Shown: piece after piece, positions 10,711 through 22,009 of the stretch
Numbering within the stretch: position 1 is the first letter of the stretch
Layout of the letters: each line of letters opens with the position of its first letter
Position numbers and translations under genes: made by a program
NCBI RefSeq assembly: GCF_963678635.1
Contig: NC_087071.1
Coordinates: 44,565,095-44,629,094 of the forward strand
Direction: 5' to 3'
Length of the DNA: 64,000 bases
Source: Symsagittifera roscoffensis
Lineage: Eukaryota; Xenacoelomorpha; Acoela; Convolutidae
Notes under the pieces: generated by a model
The model's database searches: none
Told to the model about the DNA's origin: nothing
The model's input: only the letters and a program-made list of their open reading frames with translations

Positions 10711-11080
10711 CAGGAGCGAATTTAGGGGGTGGCTTAGGGTGGGGCAAACGTTTTTTTTTCAGAGATTCGACACCACCCGACTACCACCCAGAAGCTACTT
10801 TTTTTTAAATTTAATTAAATTTAATTTATTTTAAATTTAATTTATTTTCTGTTTTTGCCCAGACAAAAAAATTTTTCTAAATGTGCTTTTGGTTTTAATA
10901 CATACCAATTTTGATGGGAAGCGCGTATCAAAAAATTTCATTTTTTAAGACAAAATCCCTTGTATGTTGCACAAAAAAGTGCTTTCAAAATGGGGTCTTT
11001 ATGGTGTATGGAAGTCAACCCGAGTTTTCAGAGAGCTTGCAAGTCCCACTTCCGTCGAAAAGTTCCTAGATGCGGCCCTG
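10711..11080. mobile_element. hAT-like MITE, diverged copy
   Basis: Left end CAGGAGCGAATTTAGG and right end, read inward, CAGGGCCGCATCTAGG. These resemble the CAGRGGCGGATCTAGG terminal repeats of the copy at 21630-22001. The length (370 bp) nearly equals that copy (372 bp). The flanking octamers do not match convincingly, so the call rests on termini and size. Confidence 0.55.
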
Positions 11081-11112
11081 ATTTGTTCAAAAAATTAGCT
11101 GACTGTGCTAAA

Positions 11113-11186
11113 CCCGGGTTAACCTCCATAGACCAAAAATAACTTAGCATTTTCCATATATGAAAATTGTATGATCAATTTTGGAA
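11113..11186 (+). mobile_element. Fragment of the CCCGGGTTGACC inverted-repeat element
   Basis: CCCGGGTTAACCTCCATAGA matches the left end of the element at 61828-62775 with one change. It is followed by the subterminal motif (TTAGCATTTTCCATATATGA, then ATTGTATGATCA). Only the end remains. Confidence 0.6.
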
Positions 11187-11625
11187 GTTTGAACAAAAAA
11201 TGGAGGGTTATCTAAATAATGTTAACGAAATGTACAATTTTTTATAACGAAACCAATTCTCCCCCTCCCCCCACCCCCAACCTCCTTCAAAAATTCTAGC
11301 TCGCAACACTGAACTCAACGCTTACTAATTTTGAAGTCTGCTATTCATTGCATTTATCTTTGAAATGAGTTGAAATCAATTACATGATTTCCTTTTAAGT
11401 GTTATGACATCGATAACGTCTATTCCTTTGAGTATTCACAAGTTTATCTGCCAATTGTTATGCAACAAAAATGATTTCAATTCTGTGTTGTCTTTCCGAG
11501 CGACATGTTGGAACATATATTGGAAAACTAACCAGTGCAACCACCTGCTCAAAACCTATATTCACCAAAGTACGATTCTCATCAAAACCATAAGCTAATA
11601 GATCAATGAATACGTTGTAAGGGTT

Positions 11626-11712
11626 TTTGTTCCGACTTTGTAACGGAAATATTTGTGCTCGGGTGGGTTTTTTCTTCAGACACATTTCGACTTCTTATCT
11701 AGCCATTAAATA
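11626..11712 (+). repeat. Fragment of an unclassified interspersed repeat
   Basis: TTTTTGTTCCGACTTTGTAA through ATTTGTGCTCGGGTGGG and the TTCTTCAGACACATTTCGAC block match 41655-41760 in the same orientation and 37510-37590 inverted. Confidence 0.7.
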
Positions 11713-11984
11713 ATGTTAAAAGTTTGCTATCATTAATCCTCTGACAGTAAAAAATATGCAAGAAAAGGTTTCTTCAACTAAAGGCCTCAAAAAATTTTGA
11801 ATTAACTAAAATAGGAAAACGAAAAAAAAAACGGTTCAATTTTGGTAATTTTAGAAAAAAAAATTGTTTGCTTGTAATTTATTCAAACAGGCAAATTATG
11901 TGTTTCACCCAATTGATTATATTCTAGGTTGTCAAAGGTTCTTTTATAGAATATATACTTGATATTCGTTTTTTCATAAATGTG

Positions 11985-12015
11985 GCTGGATGGCTGGATG
12001 GCTGGATGGCTGGAT
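11985..12015. repeat. Microsatellite (TGGCTGGA)n
   Basis: Four consecutive 8-bp units of GGCTGGAT. Confidence 0.9.
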
Positions 12016-12117
12016 CTACCAAACAAGTGACTCTGATTAAGACCAAACACATATTCCAAAACCGTCCTCAAAACTTAGTTTTGCCACACTGAGTCCTGAT
12101 TTGGCAGCAATATCTCA

Positions 12118-12450
12118 ACCAAACTTCAATATCAACGAGGTCAAAGAGTCCAGTATTGAAAAAATTCTCGAGCAGCAAATCTCAAAGATCATTAGAAACT
12201 TCCTGAAGGTAACAATCGACGAGATAATGTACGGACTATTGGAATCCCCCGAGAGAACGCTGTGAAAAGCAGGAAATTGGAAGGAGAAAATAAGAAATTT
12301 TTGAATGTCGCAAAAGAAATTGGAGCTGAAACTGAGAAGACAGATATCTCTATTGCCCATAGATTACCTGGTCAAATTACGAATCCACGACCGATGATAG
12401 TACGGTTCTCTAGACGAGTAGCGAAAGTAGTACTTCTCCGTAAGAAGTGA
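12118..12450 (+). pseudogene. LINE ORF1 fragment
   Basis: The open stretch at 12262-12447 contains TDISIAHRLPG followed by RPMIVRFSRR and a Lys-rich end. This is the nucleic-acid-binding segment of ORF1 proteins in Jockey/CR1-type LINEs (DISIAHRLP...RPIIVRF). The upstream 140 bases read in the same style but with breaks. It would coat LINE RNA. It is decayed, and its place just upstream of an endonuclease and reverse transcriptase remnant supports the call. Confidence 0.75.
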
Positions 12451-12759
12451 AACCTAAACCAATCCAATCCATGATGTCCGTAAACATTTTTGAAGTTCTA
12501 ACGGCTCCGCGCCTAAAATTTTTCAATGCAATGAAACAAGACTCACATGTGGAATCATTTTGGACACAAGAGGGCATTACCTGTTTCAAATTTAAAGATA
12601 CAACAGCATCAGTTGTATAAGAAGGCTATACGAAGGAGGAAAAGAAGCTTCAAAACAAGCTGGAAGACAATAACAGCTTTTTTGCAACATTAGCAACAAT
12701 ATTCAGAACCGCTAAATCCTTCTCCTAAATCAAAACGTACTAAAGTTTTTTCATTCAAT

Positions 12760-13480
12760 TGTACGGTCACTCCAAAAACACCACGATGAGTTGGAAGCTC
12801 TAATACACACATTTGAGTCACCACCTCACATAATTTGCCTCAGTGAAACATGAAAGAAGGACTGTAATGATCACAATCGCTTCCGACTGCAAGATTATAA
12901 TACTTCTATCAAAAATTCTAGAAAAGCATAAGAAGTGGAGCCATGATGCAATTGCAAAATAACGTAACTGTAATCGAAGAGTTTGCAGCTGAGCTGGCTG
13001 AAAGTGTTTCGGTTTTATATAAAGTTTTCTGGATAATGCTTGTCTACAACCCTCCCAAAAACAACAAAACTGCTAATGTAGAAGGCTTCGAAAAAGTGTT
13101 AGAACAAATTACCAACAAAAATCATTGAGCTAAAATATGCGGTTATTTCAATACTAATGTTCTGAGAACAACCAAACTATCATCAAAAAACAATGATGTC
13201 ATCGGAATTAACGTAATCAACCAAATAATCAGTCAACCAACCAGAATAGGAAGTAACTGCGAATCTTTTTTAGACCATATCATAATGAAAAAGGTTATTG
13301 TTGAACTCGCCTAAATGCTTGAAAATAAATCATTCTCTGATTATTACTCAATTGTGTTAGAGCTTTATACCTTAAACACCAGCAAGATTTTGTCAAAAAT
13401 ATACCGTGATACCACTTTTTATAAATTCATTGGCATACATTTGAATTTAATATTGCTTCAGTGCATGAATTACAGCAATA
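12760..13480 (+). pseudogene. LINE endonuclease (APE-like) remnant
   Basis: Several frames must be combined. Visible family landmarks are LCLSET-like sequence near 12835, a short open frame at 12943-13125 with LVYNPPKNNKT, CGYFNTN near 13140 (family CGDFN, the Asp now Tyr), NCESFLDHI near 13257 and a KSFSDYYSIVLEL segment near 13325 (family SDH). The catalytic Asp and His positions are altered and stops interrupt the frame, so it is dead. The order of landmarks is right for an APE-type LINE endonuclease. Confidence 0.75.
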
Positions 13481-13759
13481 CAAAACACCGGACCCGACCA
13501 AATTGGTTGATGGTCTAATTAAAGAACTTATTTTAGATAATTACGCACCATTGCAAACATCCAAAAACGGAAAGCTAAATGCCAATATATGACCAATCAT
13601 GTAAAAAAATTTATCTGCAAACCGTAACAGGCTTCAAAAAGCCTGTTCAAAAACATAAATTGCGCTGGGGGCAAGATCACGCTGCGCAATTTCCCGACGA
13701 AAAATTGTAATTGAAATTTAAAAATCTAAGAAAAAAAATTATTATGATAATTTAAATAA
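13481..13759 (+). pseudogene. LINE linker region, decayed
   Basis: Between the endonuclease and reverse transcriptase remnants. Includes TGGTTGATGGTCTAATTAAAG-like coding remains near 13500 but no readable domain. Confidence 0.35.
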
Positions 13760-14644
13760 ATGTATTGGAGGCTCAAACCAAAAAAAAAGGCTTTCAATTT
13801 GCTTTTTTATTTTTCTTCAATTGGAACTAATCCAGCCAGCATCATACCAAACCTTGGATTTGATCAAGTTTATTTCACACCAAGTTTTTGGAAGCGTAGT
13901 TATCCTGCCTCGGAATTAGAAATCCACACTTTTTTTTCTAGTTTGCAAAACAAAATTTCCCCTGGTATTGATGGAAAAAAACTTCTCTTGGTTAAAGCAA
14001 GCGCGTTTGCGATTGTATCTATTTGAAGCAAGCGACTGAACTGTCTTCGAAATTGGGCAATTTTCCTTCGCATCTTGCCCGGGCGGTTGTTTGTCTTTTC
14101 TTTTATGTTGGTTCGAAAACTGATGTCAGTAATTATAGACCCATATCACTACTTGTAACATGAAGCAAAGTGTCTGAGTGACCAAGGGTCAAAAGAATAT
14201 AGAATTATTTGGAAGGTAACTCTCTTGTTTTCCGCAAAAGTTACGGCACTGTTGATGCAATTGCGGAAGCAACTGACAATTTTTGCTGGCATCGGAGTTA
14301 ATTGGTCAAAATAACATATTTCTTCAAATTAAAATTTTTGTTTTGACATCCTTGATCATCAAATTATGTTTCAAAAATTAGAAATGTTTGCCGTAGGTTG
14401 CATTAGTGCGAACTGGTTTCTCAGCTTTTTGAAGCATCGGAAGCAAGTTGTAGAGGCCGGCATCCCACATTCAACGTGGCAGAGTATAAAGTGTGGGGCT
14501 CTTCAAAGTTCTAATTCAGACTCACTTTTGTTTTTTGTTTCTCATAAAAATAATCAAACTCCGAAAGTCTACAATTTCATGGAATTTTTTTTTGTTTTCT
14601 TGCTCCAATATCATAGCTCTAACGGAAGACCAATACTACAATAG
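13760..14644 (+). pseudogene. LINE reverse transcriptase remnant
   Basis: Landmarks in order: FFSSIGTN near 13815; SSLQNKISPGIDG near 13940 (family LKNKKSSGPDG); NYRPISLL near 14130; LEMFAVGCISANWFLSFLKH near 14378; and IKCGALQSSNSDSLLFF near 14487, the decayed form of the GVPQGSILGPLLF motif. Frameshifts and stops lie between these blocks. The order and wording are those of Jockey/CR1-superfamily LINEs. The YADD catalytic block is not visible, and no activity is possible. Confidence 0.8.
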
Positions 14645-14879
14645 GGTGTTCTAGTGTACGGTTCCATTATTTATACAATTCTTTGGCCCTTTTCCATTGA
14701 TTTACCCTAAAAGAAAATTTATTCCTTGATGAAAAGTTTCTAACAGTTCACGAGCTCCATGTACTTGAAGGTTTGAAATTCGCTTTGCATTCAATATCAG
14801 GGCTTCATTCGGAAAACTTCTAAACCAACTTTTCAAAAATCGATGCCCGTGCGTACAATTCTAGACCGGCAATTTATAA

Positions 14880-15062
14880 TTGATGAAAATGACTAATCTG
14901 AGAAGCAAAGTGGAACGATCCTCACTTATTTACCGGGGAACAAGTTTTTATAATTTACCTCGAGAAAATTCACTTCATCCCAACATTTTGGCTGGTTTTT
15001 TGCAGTCCAATTTTCAACAAAATGCTCATCAAATGCGTTTTTTTCTACAAATTGAGCAATGA
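14880..15062 (+). pseudogene. LINE polyprotein C-terminal remnant
   Basis: A 60-codon frame with LRSKVERSSLIYRGTSFYNL and LPRE. This resembles the 'R.S..YRG..LYN.LP..I' end segment that closes many LINE ORF2 proteins. It lies about 240 bp after the reverse transcriptase remnant, at the expected place. No poly(A) tail or 3' repeat was identified. Confidence 0.6.
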
Positions 15063-15668
15063 TTATCAATCAAATTCGTTTTTTGTTTTTGATTTGTGTT
15101 TCAATTGAACTGATTCTTTAAAAGATCGACTCAGATGCACAATTTATTATTACAACTTTGATGAGGGTTTTCAAATCGTTTTTGACGTTTGGAAGCTCCT
15201 TTTTGGACTTGTTCACTGGTTACTGGCGCATGGGTTCAGTCAGGTGTCTGCTGACTCTCAAGCCCGCTTCCAATGATTTTAATGTTAAGTGGACTCTAGG
15301 GGAGGAGACACAGTTAATAGCAGCAGTAACCGCCTAGTGAAAGACTTCAAATTTCTGTAATGAAACCGGTTAAAGATGCCTACGACTAGCGAATTTTCAT
15401 TTTTTTTTCAGCACATGAAATTGTATTTGTACATTGTAACTCCGTTCTTTATATATTAGAGTGAAACTTTTGTCATCAAACCGAACCAACTATTGTTGCG
15501 TAGATGCACAAATTGTTGAGATGCCCTTTTTTATGTTTTCTTTTGTCCTTTGCAAGATCTTTTTCTTCACCTGTTGCAATTAAGAGTTATTATTTGGGTA
15601 TCTTAGTTTTCTTAGCTGTGGTATCTAAATTGATTTCAAACCAAAATCAGAGCAGTAATTAGCAACCC
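15063..15668. other. No gene recognised
   Basis: AT-rich sequence between the LINE and Gypsy remnants. May include the LINE 3' UTR. No motif seen. Confidence 0.4.
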
Positions 15669-16260
15669 TTATGGGTTCGTTAGCCGTCCAATCCTTGTTA
15701 CAAATGTATTTAGAGTTAATTCNNNNNNNNNNNNNNNNNNNNNNNNNNNNNNNNNNNNNNNNNNNNNNNNNNNNNNNNNNNNNNNNNNNNNNNNNNNNNN
15801 NNNNNNNNNNNNNNNNNNNNNNNNNNNNNNNNNNNNNNNNNNNNNNNNNNNNNNNNNNNNNNNNNNNNNNNNNNNNNNNNNNNNNNNNNNNNNNNNNNNN
15901 NNNNNNNNNNNNNNNNNNNNNNTATCCACTAAAACAAAAGAACTTATACCCCTTTTGCGAGTTAGCGGGCCCGCAAAATCTACTTGTAACTCTTTGTTAG
16001 GTGAAAAAAGACTGGGAGCTGGTGTTTTTTTTCCGGTTTTAGAGGACTTAAGGTTCTTACCGAACTTCGTGCATTTCACATACGTTTGGCACTTTTCCAC
16101 TATCTGTCGATTCAGGTAAGGCCACCAGATGCACTCTGGCGCCTCGATCATAGTCCGTTGTCCAGGGTGAGAACAGTGCAATCTCGTCAAGATCGCCTAA
16201 AGCAATTTCAACGGGATTGCTAACTTGTTGTCGATGATGAGGCAGTCATTTACTAGCGAC
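15669..16260 (-). pseudogene. Ty3/Gypsy integrase fragment, interrupted by an N gap
   Basis: Reading from 16260 down, an in-frame TAG at 16197-16199 is followed by LTRLHCSHPGQRTM and by CIWWPYLNRQI with a downstream C-x2-C-like pair (CQTYVKC). This is the H2C2 zinc-binding domain of Ty3/Gypsy integrases. Next comes LQVDFAGPLTRKRG with SSFVLVD, the first catalytic-Asp block. The 200-base gap removes the rest of the core; what follows on the far side is too short to place. The partner reverse transcriptase remnant is about 1.5 kb upstream on the same strand. Confidence 0.85.
15723..15922. other. Assembly gap (200 N)
   Basis: Exactly 200 undetermined bases, probably a scaffolding gap. Its true size is unknown. 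It falls in the integrase core of a repeat, a likely reason for the break. Confidence 1.
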
Positions 16261-17679
16261 GCTACTGACCAGAACTATGCAATATATTGACCTTGCCGCG
16301 AGAAAGTTTGAACATCGTTGTCCATGATTGCTCGTTGCATAGGCCTGCGGAACTTGTCCTTCATCTGTTAGTTCCAGCTAACAGTCCTACGTCAAAAAGT
16401 TGAGAAGCCCACAATTTCCTTTTTTTTTCTTGCGACACAAAAGGCCCTTTCTTGATTGCAAACACTGAAGCGCAATTCTGGGGGTCCAGTTCGGGTCCTT
16501 CTTGCTTGCTGTCTAATGTCTGCAACCCATTAAGTATTGTGAGAGGTCGAGAATGTAGTTGGTTAGTATGGGCAATTTCTACTATAGGTGGTGTGGGGTG
16601 TTATCGTTTTTGCTTTGTTGAAATTGTTCTACAATTTCTAGTAGGTTTTCCGTGATCGCCGTATTATCGAGTAAAGCAGACTCATTTGAAAATGAACTTA
16701 CATTCGATGGTGGTTGGTCGACTGAATTCGAGTGAACAAAAACCGAGTTAGATCCTCGAAGCGCACCGACTCAACCTTACATAAATGCCAGAAGTCTCAA
16801 TTGTCGAGGAGTCGTTACCTGGGGTAGCCAGCCTTCTCAGACCAGATGATAAAAAGCAGGGGCTTTCTCACTGTCAAGCGTTACGAGATATACCGGTACA
16901 TTACGTTGTCGCCGTACCGACAACACGCTAGGAAGTTGAACATCGTTTATTAGGTGTATAGCCTCTGTCAGTCGGAAAGATTCCGACAACTGTGAGAAAC
17001 GCTCAGACAGCAAATAAGAGGAATATTGGAAGTTTTTACTGTTGTGGGCTACTAACTAAAGGTCTCGGCCGAGGTACGGTTTACCGTACGAATGGAGATC
17101 TAACGGGCCTGATCCCCACCGTACCCATTGCATGATGAATGAGGATTTGCAAAGCGACCGAGTGCAGTTTTCTTCTGGGCTGATGATACGACGACCCGAG
17201 TTGGGAGCGGCAACGGTTTCCGAGGAGAACGCTTCCACCCGCCGATGGTATGGCGAATCAAGAACGTCCCTAAAACTAACCTAGCTAGACATCAGACGTG
17301 CTGCATAGGACCGGGGCTAACCTTTGTTCAGGTGGATGCCGGAAGGAGGAAAAAAAGGAAAAGATGGGAGTTTCTTAAAGACGTATGTGAAAGAAGTATG
17401 TGAACCAAAGGGGTTCGGGCCTCTTTTGAAATTATACCTGTGAGAGGAATCAAGGAAGGTGGCATTGGGGGGAGGAGGGATCAGTTCGGCCAAGTTTTTC
17501 TTTAAAGTCCAATGGCACTCCATCTCGGGGAATTGAAAACCCGAATGGGCTTTAAATTAACTTACTTGATCGAGAGGTTGCGCTCATATTGTGCAGCGTA
17601 AGTAAATTGTACCGACAGTCACGTTCCCAGCAGTTGTTTTGTCCAATGGTGGTTTTTACTCAGACGGATGTTGTGCTTT
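16261..17679 (-). pseudogene. Inferred RNase H/linker part of the Gypsy remnant
   Basis: Less AT-rich than its surroundings, consistent with former coding sequence, and lying between the reverse transcriptase end and integrase remnants. Frames are heavily broken. I could not place individual RNase H motifs, so identity comes from position only. Confidence 0.4.
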
Positions 17680-17930
17680 TATGGGGACTCACTGTAGGTG
17701 GCTTGGTTTTACTACATTAGAGAATGGCCGAATCCACAATGAATAATCAAATGTACTCAACCACTTCCAATACTGAGCCTCTATAAACTCCTTCTTCAGT
17801 AAATTGAACGCTCGCTGTCATTCTTCACTCCACAAAATGAATAGCACCCCCTTGGTTGACCCGGACAGTAGGTAAGCTCTGGTGGCCTCAAAACCCCATA
17901 AAAAATTTTTTTTTACTAGTGTCTGCACTG
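17680..17930 (-). pseudogene. Ty3/Gypsy reverse transcriptase to RNase H junction remnant
   Basis: On the - strand a frame reads SRAYLLSGSTKGVLFILW, then after one stop QRAFNLLKKEFIEA and a segment ending SLWIRPFSNVV. This parallels the Gypsy connection region ('L..L.KKG..F.W...C..AF..LK..L..AP.L' followed by 'DAS..G.GAVL'). Key residues have drifted and stops are present. Confidence 0.6.
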
Positions 17931-19630
17931 GTCAACAGAAAACTGCCTCTAATTTCCTCGTGTCAGGCTCACATTCCCCTAAGCCGACGATCAGAACTGC
18001 AAGACGTACTCCAACCGACAGTAAATCTTTCCATGTGCTGAATTTTATACGATGTAATATTTAGTTCTATAAATTTCATGACTGCTCACCACACAAACAA
18101 TCATGTACATAGACTTACTAAAAATGATCTGAACTTCAAAGTGATCTGTTTGTTTTTTGGTAAACTTTTTCGGCGTTGTGCGCAGCAGAAAAAAATTGAA
18201 AAGAGAATTCCACTTATTTATAATGGTAACCCTAGTTAGCTCGAACCCTTGATCAATTCTATCAAAAATTTAAAATTTTGGAAAAATCATTGATTTGAAG
18301 TTTTGCATCCTCGGGTACCCTTCCAGCAGGTGTGAAAAACCTTTTTTCTTCAAACAACTGGGTTCGCCCGTGAACAGTATTTTACAACTATTTTGTTTTT
18401 ATTAAAACACTTGGACCTTTACTTTTTTGGCTCATTCAGTTGCCTCGTTCCGCCGCTCCACAACCAATGATATTCTTCGTTGGCGTTAGTTCCTTATATG
18501 ACGGCATAGAAAAACTCCCATTTCTATTTATATAGCAATACACGTCCTAGTTTTGATGTTAACGATTTTAACCCCCAAAAAAAAACGTTCAGTATTTGCT
18601 TAAAACTGATATGAAAAATCAGTCTAACATAGTCAATTGGTACGCCGTGTAACTCAATAAATGGAACTGGGTCTTATAACTGCGTACCGCTATTGAAAAA
18701 AGAATTAATGATGTCATTAGCGCTTTGAATAAAAGTGCATCATTTTTGCCAGCACGACGATACATCTGGTATACAAGAAAGTCTAAAGAACTCGGATGTT
18801 TTGACCTTCAGCATCATCCATGCGCTGGCTCGTAAAAGTATTAAAAAAGCCCTCTGAAGAAACAACTAGAGGTTGGTACAAAATGCATAAAGCTTCAAAG
18901 TTTCATACATCCCTCATTTTTACCTAGTTATAAGTTGTTTGATTTTTAACGCAAGTTCTCTATGTTTCTAAAATGTTATTTTGTTCATAAGACTTTCTTA
19001 TGCGGTGATTTTGTTGAATTAATGTCCTTAATTGTTTATATTGGTTAATATAGATGATATTGTGTCAATGAGTGGATTTAAGTTGTGCTTTTGTCCCGTG
19101 GATTCTTCTTATAAAATAGGGCTTCCGTTTCCCTCTCCGACTGATTACACTGAGACTTCATTTTGGCCAATCAATTTCCTGCATTCTATGGGTTTTTACT
19201 TTGTATCGTGAGGATGACCTGGTTAAACAGTTCTTTTGAGACCATTTACGGATATTATCAGGGTTCGATAGCCGGTGCAGACTTTTTTCTTGTGCTGCTG
19301 GAGCACAGTTGAGTTGGGCGTCAAATAAGCTGCCTTCTTCAGTATTTTGTTGTTGTGTATTTTCTTCAAATAGTTGCACATCAAAATTAGTTTTTCTCTC
19401 ACCAAACCCAGTCTAATTTGTACCATTTCATCAACCCTGTAGCTCTAACAGTGTTGTTGTCAGTTTTCGGTTTCATATGTACATTTGATGTTATTTGCGA
19501 TGATAGTCTTTCTCATTGGCAGCTCGCTATTTGGGCTTTTCTCCTTTTCGTTTGTTATATAATCAAATAGTGTTATTCATGTGGGCTGTGTTAAGGACTT
19601 TGTAATCCCAGGTTTACGTCTAGGATATAT
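17931..19630. other. No firm gene; possible LINE linker scrap at 18690-18840
   Basis: Mostly AT-rich. At 18690-18840 (+) an open stretch reads INDVISALNKSASFLP then RRYIWYTRKSKELG. This resembles the region between endonuclease and reverse transcriptase in LINEs, but is too short to classify. The - strand frame at 19158-19379 has no recognisable motif. Confidence 0.3.
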
Positions 19631-19639
19631 GAGTTATTT

Positions 19640-20076
19640 GGCGCAACTCCACTTGATTTCATTCCCCCGTTATTATCTCTCTCACTGATTGCACGCATTT
19701 TACCCCGTTATTATTCGGCACGCCGTTTTCAACTGTAAAACCGTCTAACGCTTTGATTTTAAATGAAAAATTTTACGCTGAAAAATTTGACAGTCCTATC
19801 TATGTCAAAATGAATGTAGAGACAGCAACCCATGATTTCAGTCACTCAAAAAAAACGAAACAACGAGCAGTTCGTTTTAGCAATAACCTCTCAACGCAAG
19901 CAGTCATCAAAACCATAGATCTTGAACAAGGAGCACTTCTTATTAATGAAAATTATCATCAATTAGTTGATGAAGATAAATTGTACTGTGATAGCATAAA
20001 TCCACCGCAACCGGATGATGCTTCGACACAGGTTTCAGCCTTTTCGTCTAAAGTCGTCGGTCATGTCATCGAGTAG
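19640..20076 (+). CDS. Unassigned coding-like fragment
   Basis: One frame is open from about 19690, before the first ATG, to a stop at 20076. It reads THFTPLLFGTPFSTVKPSNA and continues through FDSPIYVKMNVETATHDFS, TKQRAVRFSNNLS and NENYHQLVDEDKLYCDS. The composition is protein-like, hydrophilic and acidic at the end. The first part faintly recalls the end of a retroelement integrase (TPF.LLFG), but I cannot confirm that. No splice sites were assigned. A retroelement polyprotein tail and an exon of an unknown host gene are both possible. Confidence 0.35.
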
Positions 20077-20140
20077 ACTAAGCCCCCACCATTATTACTG
20101 ATTTCCCTCGCCCCACTATTCTCGTCCCCAACAATTAATG

Positions 20141-20156
20141 CCCCCCCCCCCCCCCC
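20141..20156. repeat. Poly-C run
   Basis: Sixteen C bases in a row. Similar C or G runs occur inside several repeats in this window, and their lengths may be unreliable in the assembly. Confidence 0.9.
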
Positions 20157-20642
20157 ACTGCACATCCTTTGAAGTCCTAAATTTTGCTGCCTTTGAAGTC
20201 TGGCTCCACAAAAACCCCCACCATCCCACCTGTCACTTATTCCGCCAGGGTGAAACGATGTTTTTTTGGCTTTTTTTCCAAAGTGGAGAGATCCAAGTGA
20301 CGAGGATGGCATCTATGATCGATTATAATGTCCTATACTTTTGTGACTAAAACACCATAAACACCGAATAAAATCCAAGAAACGCCGGTGCGGTTACATG
20401 TCAGAGAGCTGCTAATTAGGTAACTTTTTTGCGCAGTGTAAAAATTTTAACAAAATTGAAATGGAATATTTACTAAAAATGACTTTGCAAACTGAACTCT
20501 TTTTTGTAAATTGAGAATTTTTTTAATGAAATTTCTTACGTTGATAAAACATAAAAAAGAGGTACTTCACAAAATTTCAGCGCTAACGAAACTTATCTAA
20601 CCAAAGTGACATTGGGATTTTTTTTTTAAATTTTAATTTTTT

Positions 20643-21137
20643 GTGACTATTTGCAATCATTTGTTCCTCAAAATATCGTATAAATTTTTTTCTATTCATG
20701 TGAATCGTTATCAAACTTCAAAAGACATCGATATCGAGAAAGTCAACTTATGTTGGAACCATATCAATTGTAAGACGAATTGGAAGTTTCGAGAAATTAC
20801 TTTTGACTTGCGGCAAGATATTTGGTGGTTTGAAGGAAAATCTGCCGCGACATGCTTGTTTTGGTGCCCAAATCAGTGTGAAAACAACTTCAAAAATTCG
20901 TTGACGAAAATCACTTGTGAATATTACGATTATGACTTCAAACAGTTGGATGATAAGTTGAAAATTCTTCTGCGTTTGATTTCAAGAAAGACCGACGATG
21001 TTCACGTCGTTTTCAAGCGGATGCTGAAATGCGAGTACCAAAAAATGGTTGAAGCACGTCCAATGAAAACGAACAAAGAATTGGAGAACTTTCCAACTTT
21101 GTTCTCAGAACAATGTATGAAAAAAGTGGATTACTGA
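20643..21137 (+). CDS. Unassigned ORF, possibly a terminal exon
   Basis: A 164-codon frame that is convincingly protein-like from about codon 20 (near 20700) to TGA at 21135-21137. It has Cys-rich spots (LCWNHINC, then CLFWCPNQC), a mixed charged middle (FKQLDDKLKILLRLISRK) and a basic end (PMKTNKELENFPTLF). Codon use is ordinary for the window and the stretch is longer and less biased than chance ORFs nearby. The first 20 codons look like intron sequence, so the true start is probably a splice acceptor around 20700-20730. I do not recognise the family. No partner exon was found within 2 kb. Confidence 0.45.
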   Translation: MTICNHLFLKISYKFFSIHVNRYQTSKDIDIEKVNLCWNHINCKTNWKFREITFDLRQDIWWFEGKSAATCLFWCPNQCENNFKNSLTKITCEYYDYDFKQLDDKLKILLRLISRKTDDVHVVFKRMLKCEYQKMVEARPMKTNKELENFPTLFSEQCMKKVDY

Positions 21138-21629
21138 GTGCGAAAAAACGGATCTCGTTAACTATATATGATTTTCTATAGTTCCTTGTAACGAATTGCA
21201 TATAAATAACAAGATCCGAAAAAAATGTTACGTCACAACTGGATGTTGAAACAAAAACGTTTCGTAAAAACTTGTTAATCATTATCCCATAACATTATGA
21301 TGCCTCAAGTTGATTTTTAAAAATTAATTGTTTTTTTTTCCTGTAATGTTGGCTTAAAACTTGCCAAATTGGTGAAGGCTATCAACTAATTAAAAACTTG
21401 AATAGTAGAATTAAGCCAAATTGGTTCCCCCTTTGATGCCTTTAAAGTTATCCATTTTTGATTGACCGAATCTAAAAATTTTCTAAAGAGGCGTCTGGCG
21501 TTCATATTTGCTAAATTTGAATGGAACAATTGGCGCTTTTTTTGAAATTTAGAAAAACCCCCTCGAGAAAACCTCCTATTTTATGCCTCATTTTATGCCT
21601 CCTATTTGATAATACCTCATTTTCTAACC

Positions 21630-22001
21630 CAGAGGCGGATCTAGGATTTTCTCGAGGGAGGGCGGATTTTAAACATTTTCGAAAAATTTTATCGACCTTT
21701 TTTTAGGTCGACCGAATTGATTTTCCGAGCTCTCCCAAAGCACTAAAAAGACCCTGTTTTGGTCAAATTTTCTGCGCCGCAGGCAAAATTATGAAAATTT
21801 TGACCAAACAAATTGCGTTTTTTTGGCGCACGCTCCCCCTTTAAAGTAAAAATATAATGGCGCCGAAGTATATATGATGGGTCCGTCACCAAGCATGGAA
21901 ATCTCAAAATAGTACAAAGGGGGACCCTTTGAGTCGACAGGGGGTCGAATCCCTGAGAAAAGGGCGTCCACCCCCCCCCCCCCCCCCTAAATCCGCCCCT
22001 G
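21630..22001. mobile_element. hAT-like MITE, complete copy (372 bp)
   Basis: Left end CAGAGGCGGATCTAGGATTT; right end, read inward, CAGGGGCGGATTTAGG. The CAGRGGCGGATCTAGG terminus is typical of non-autonomous hAT elements. The flanking octamers TTCTAACC (21622-21629) and TTCTAAGC (22002-22009) match 7 of 8, the hAT duplication length. No ORF. The internal blocks GATTTTCCGAGC, GCACTAAAAAGACCCT and the CAGGGGGTCGAAT region recur in other copies. Contains a C run at 21971-21987. Confidence 0.85.
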
Positions 22002-22009
22002 TTCTAAGC

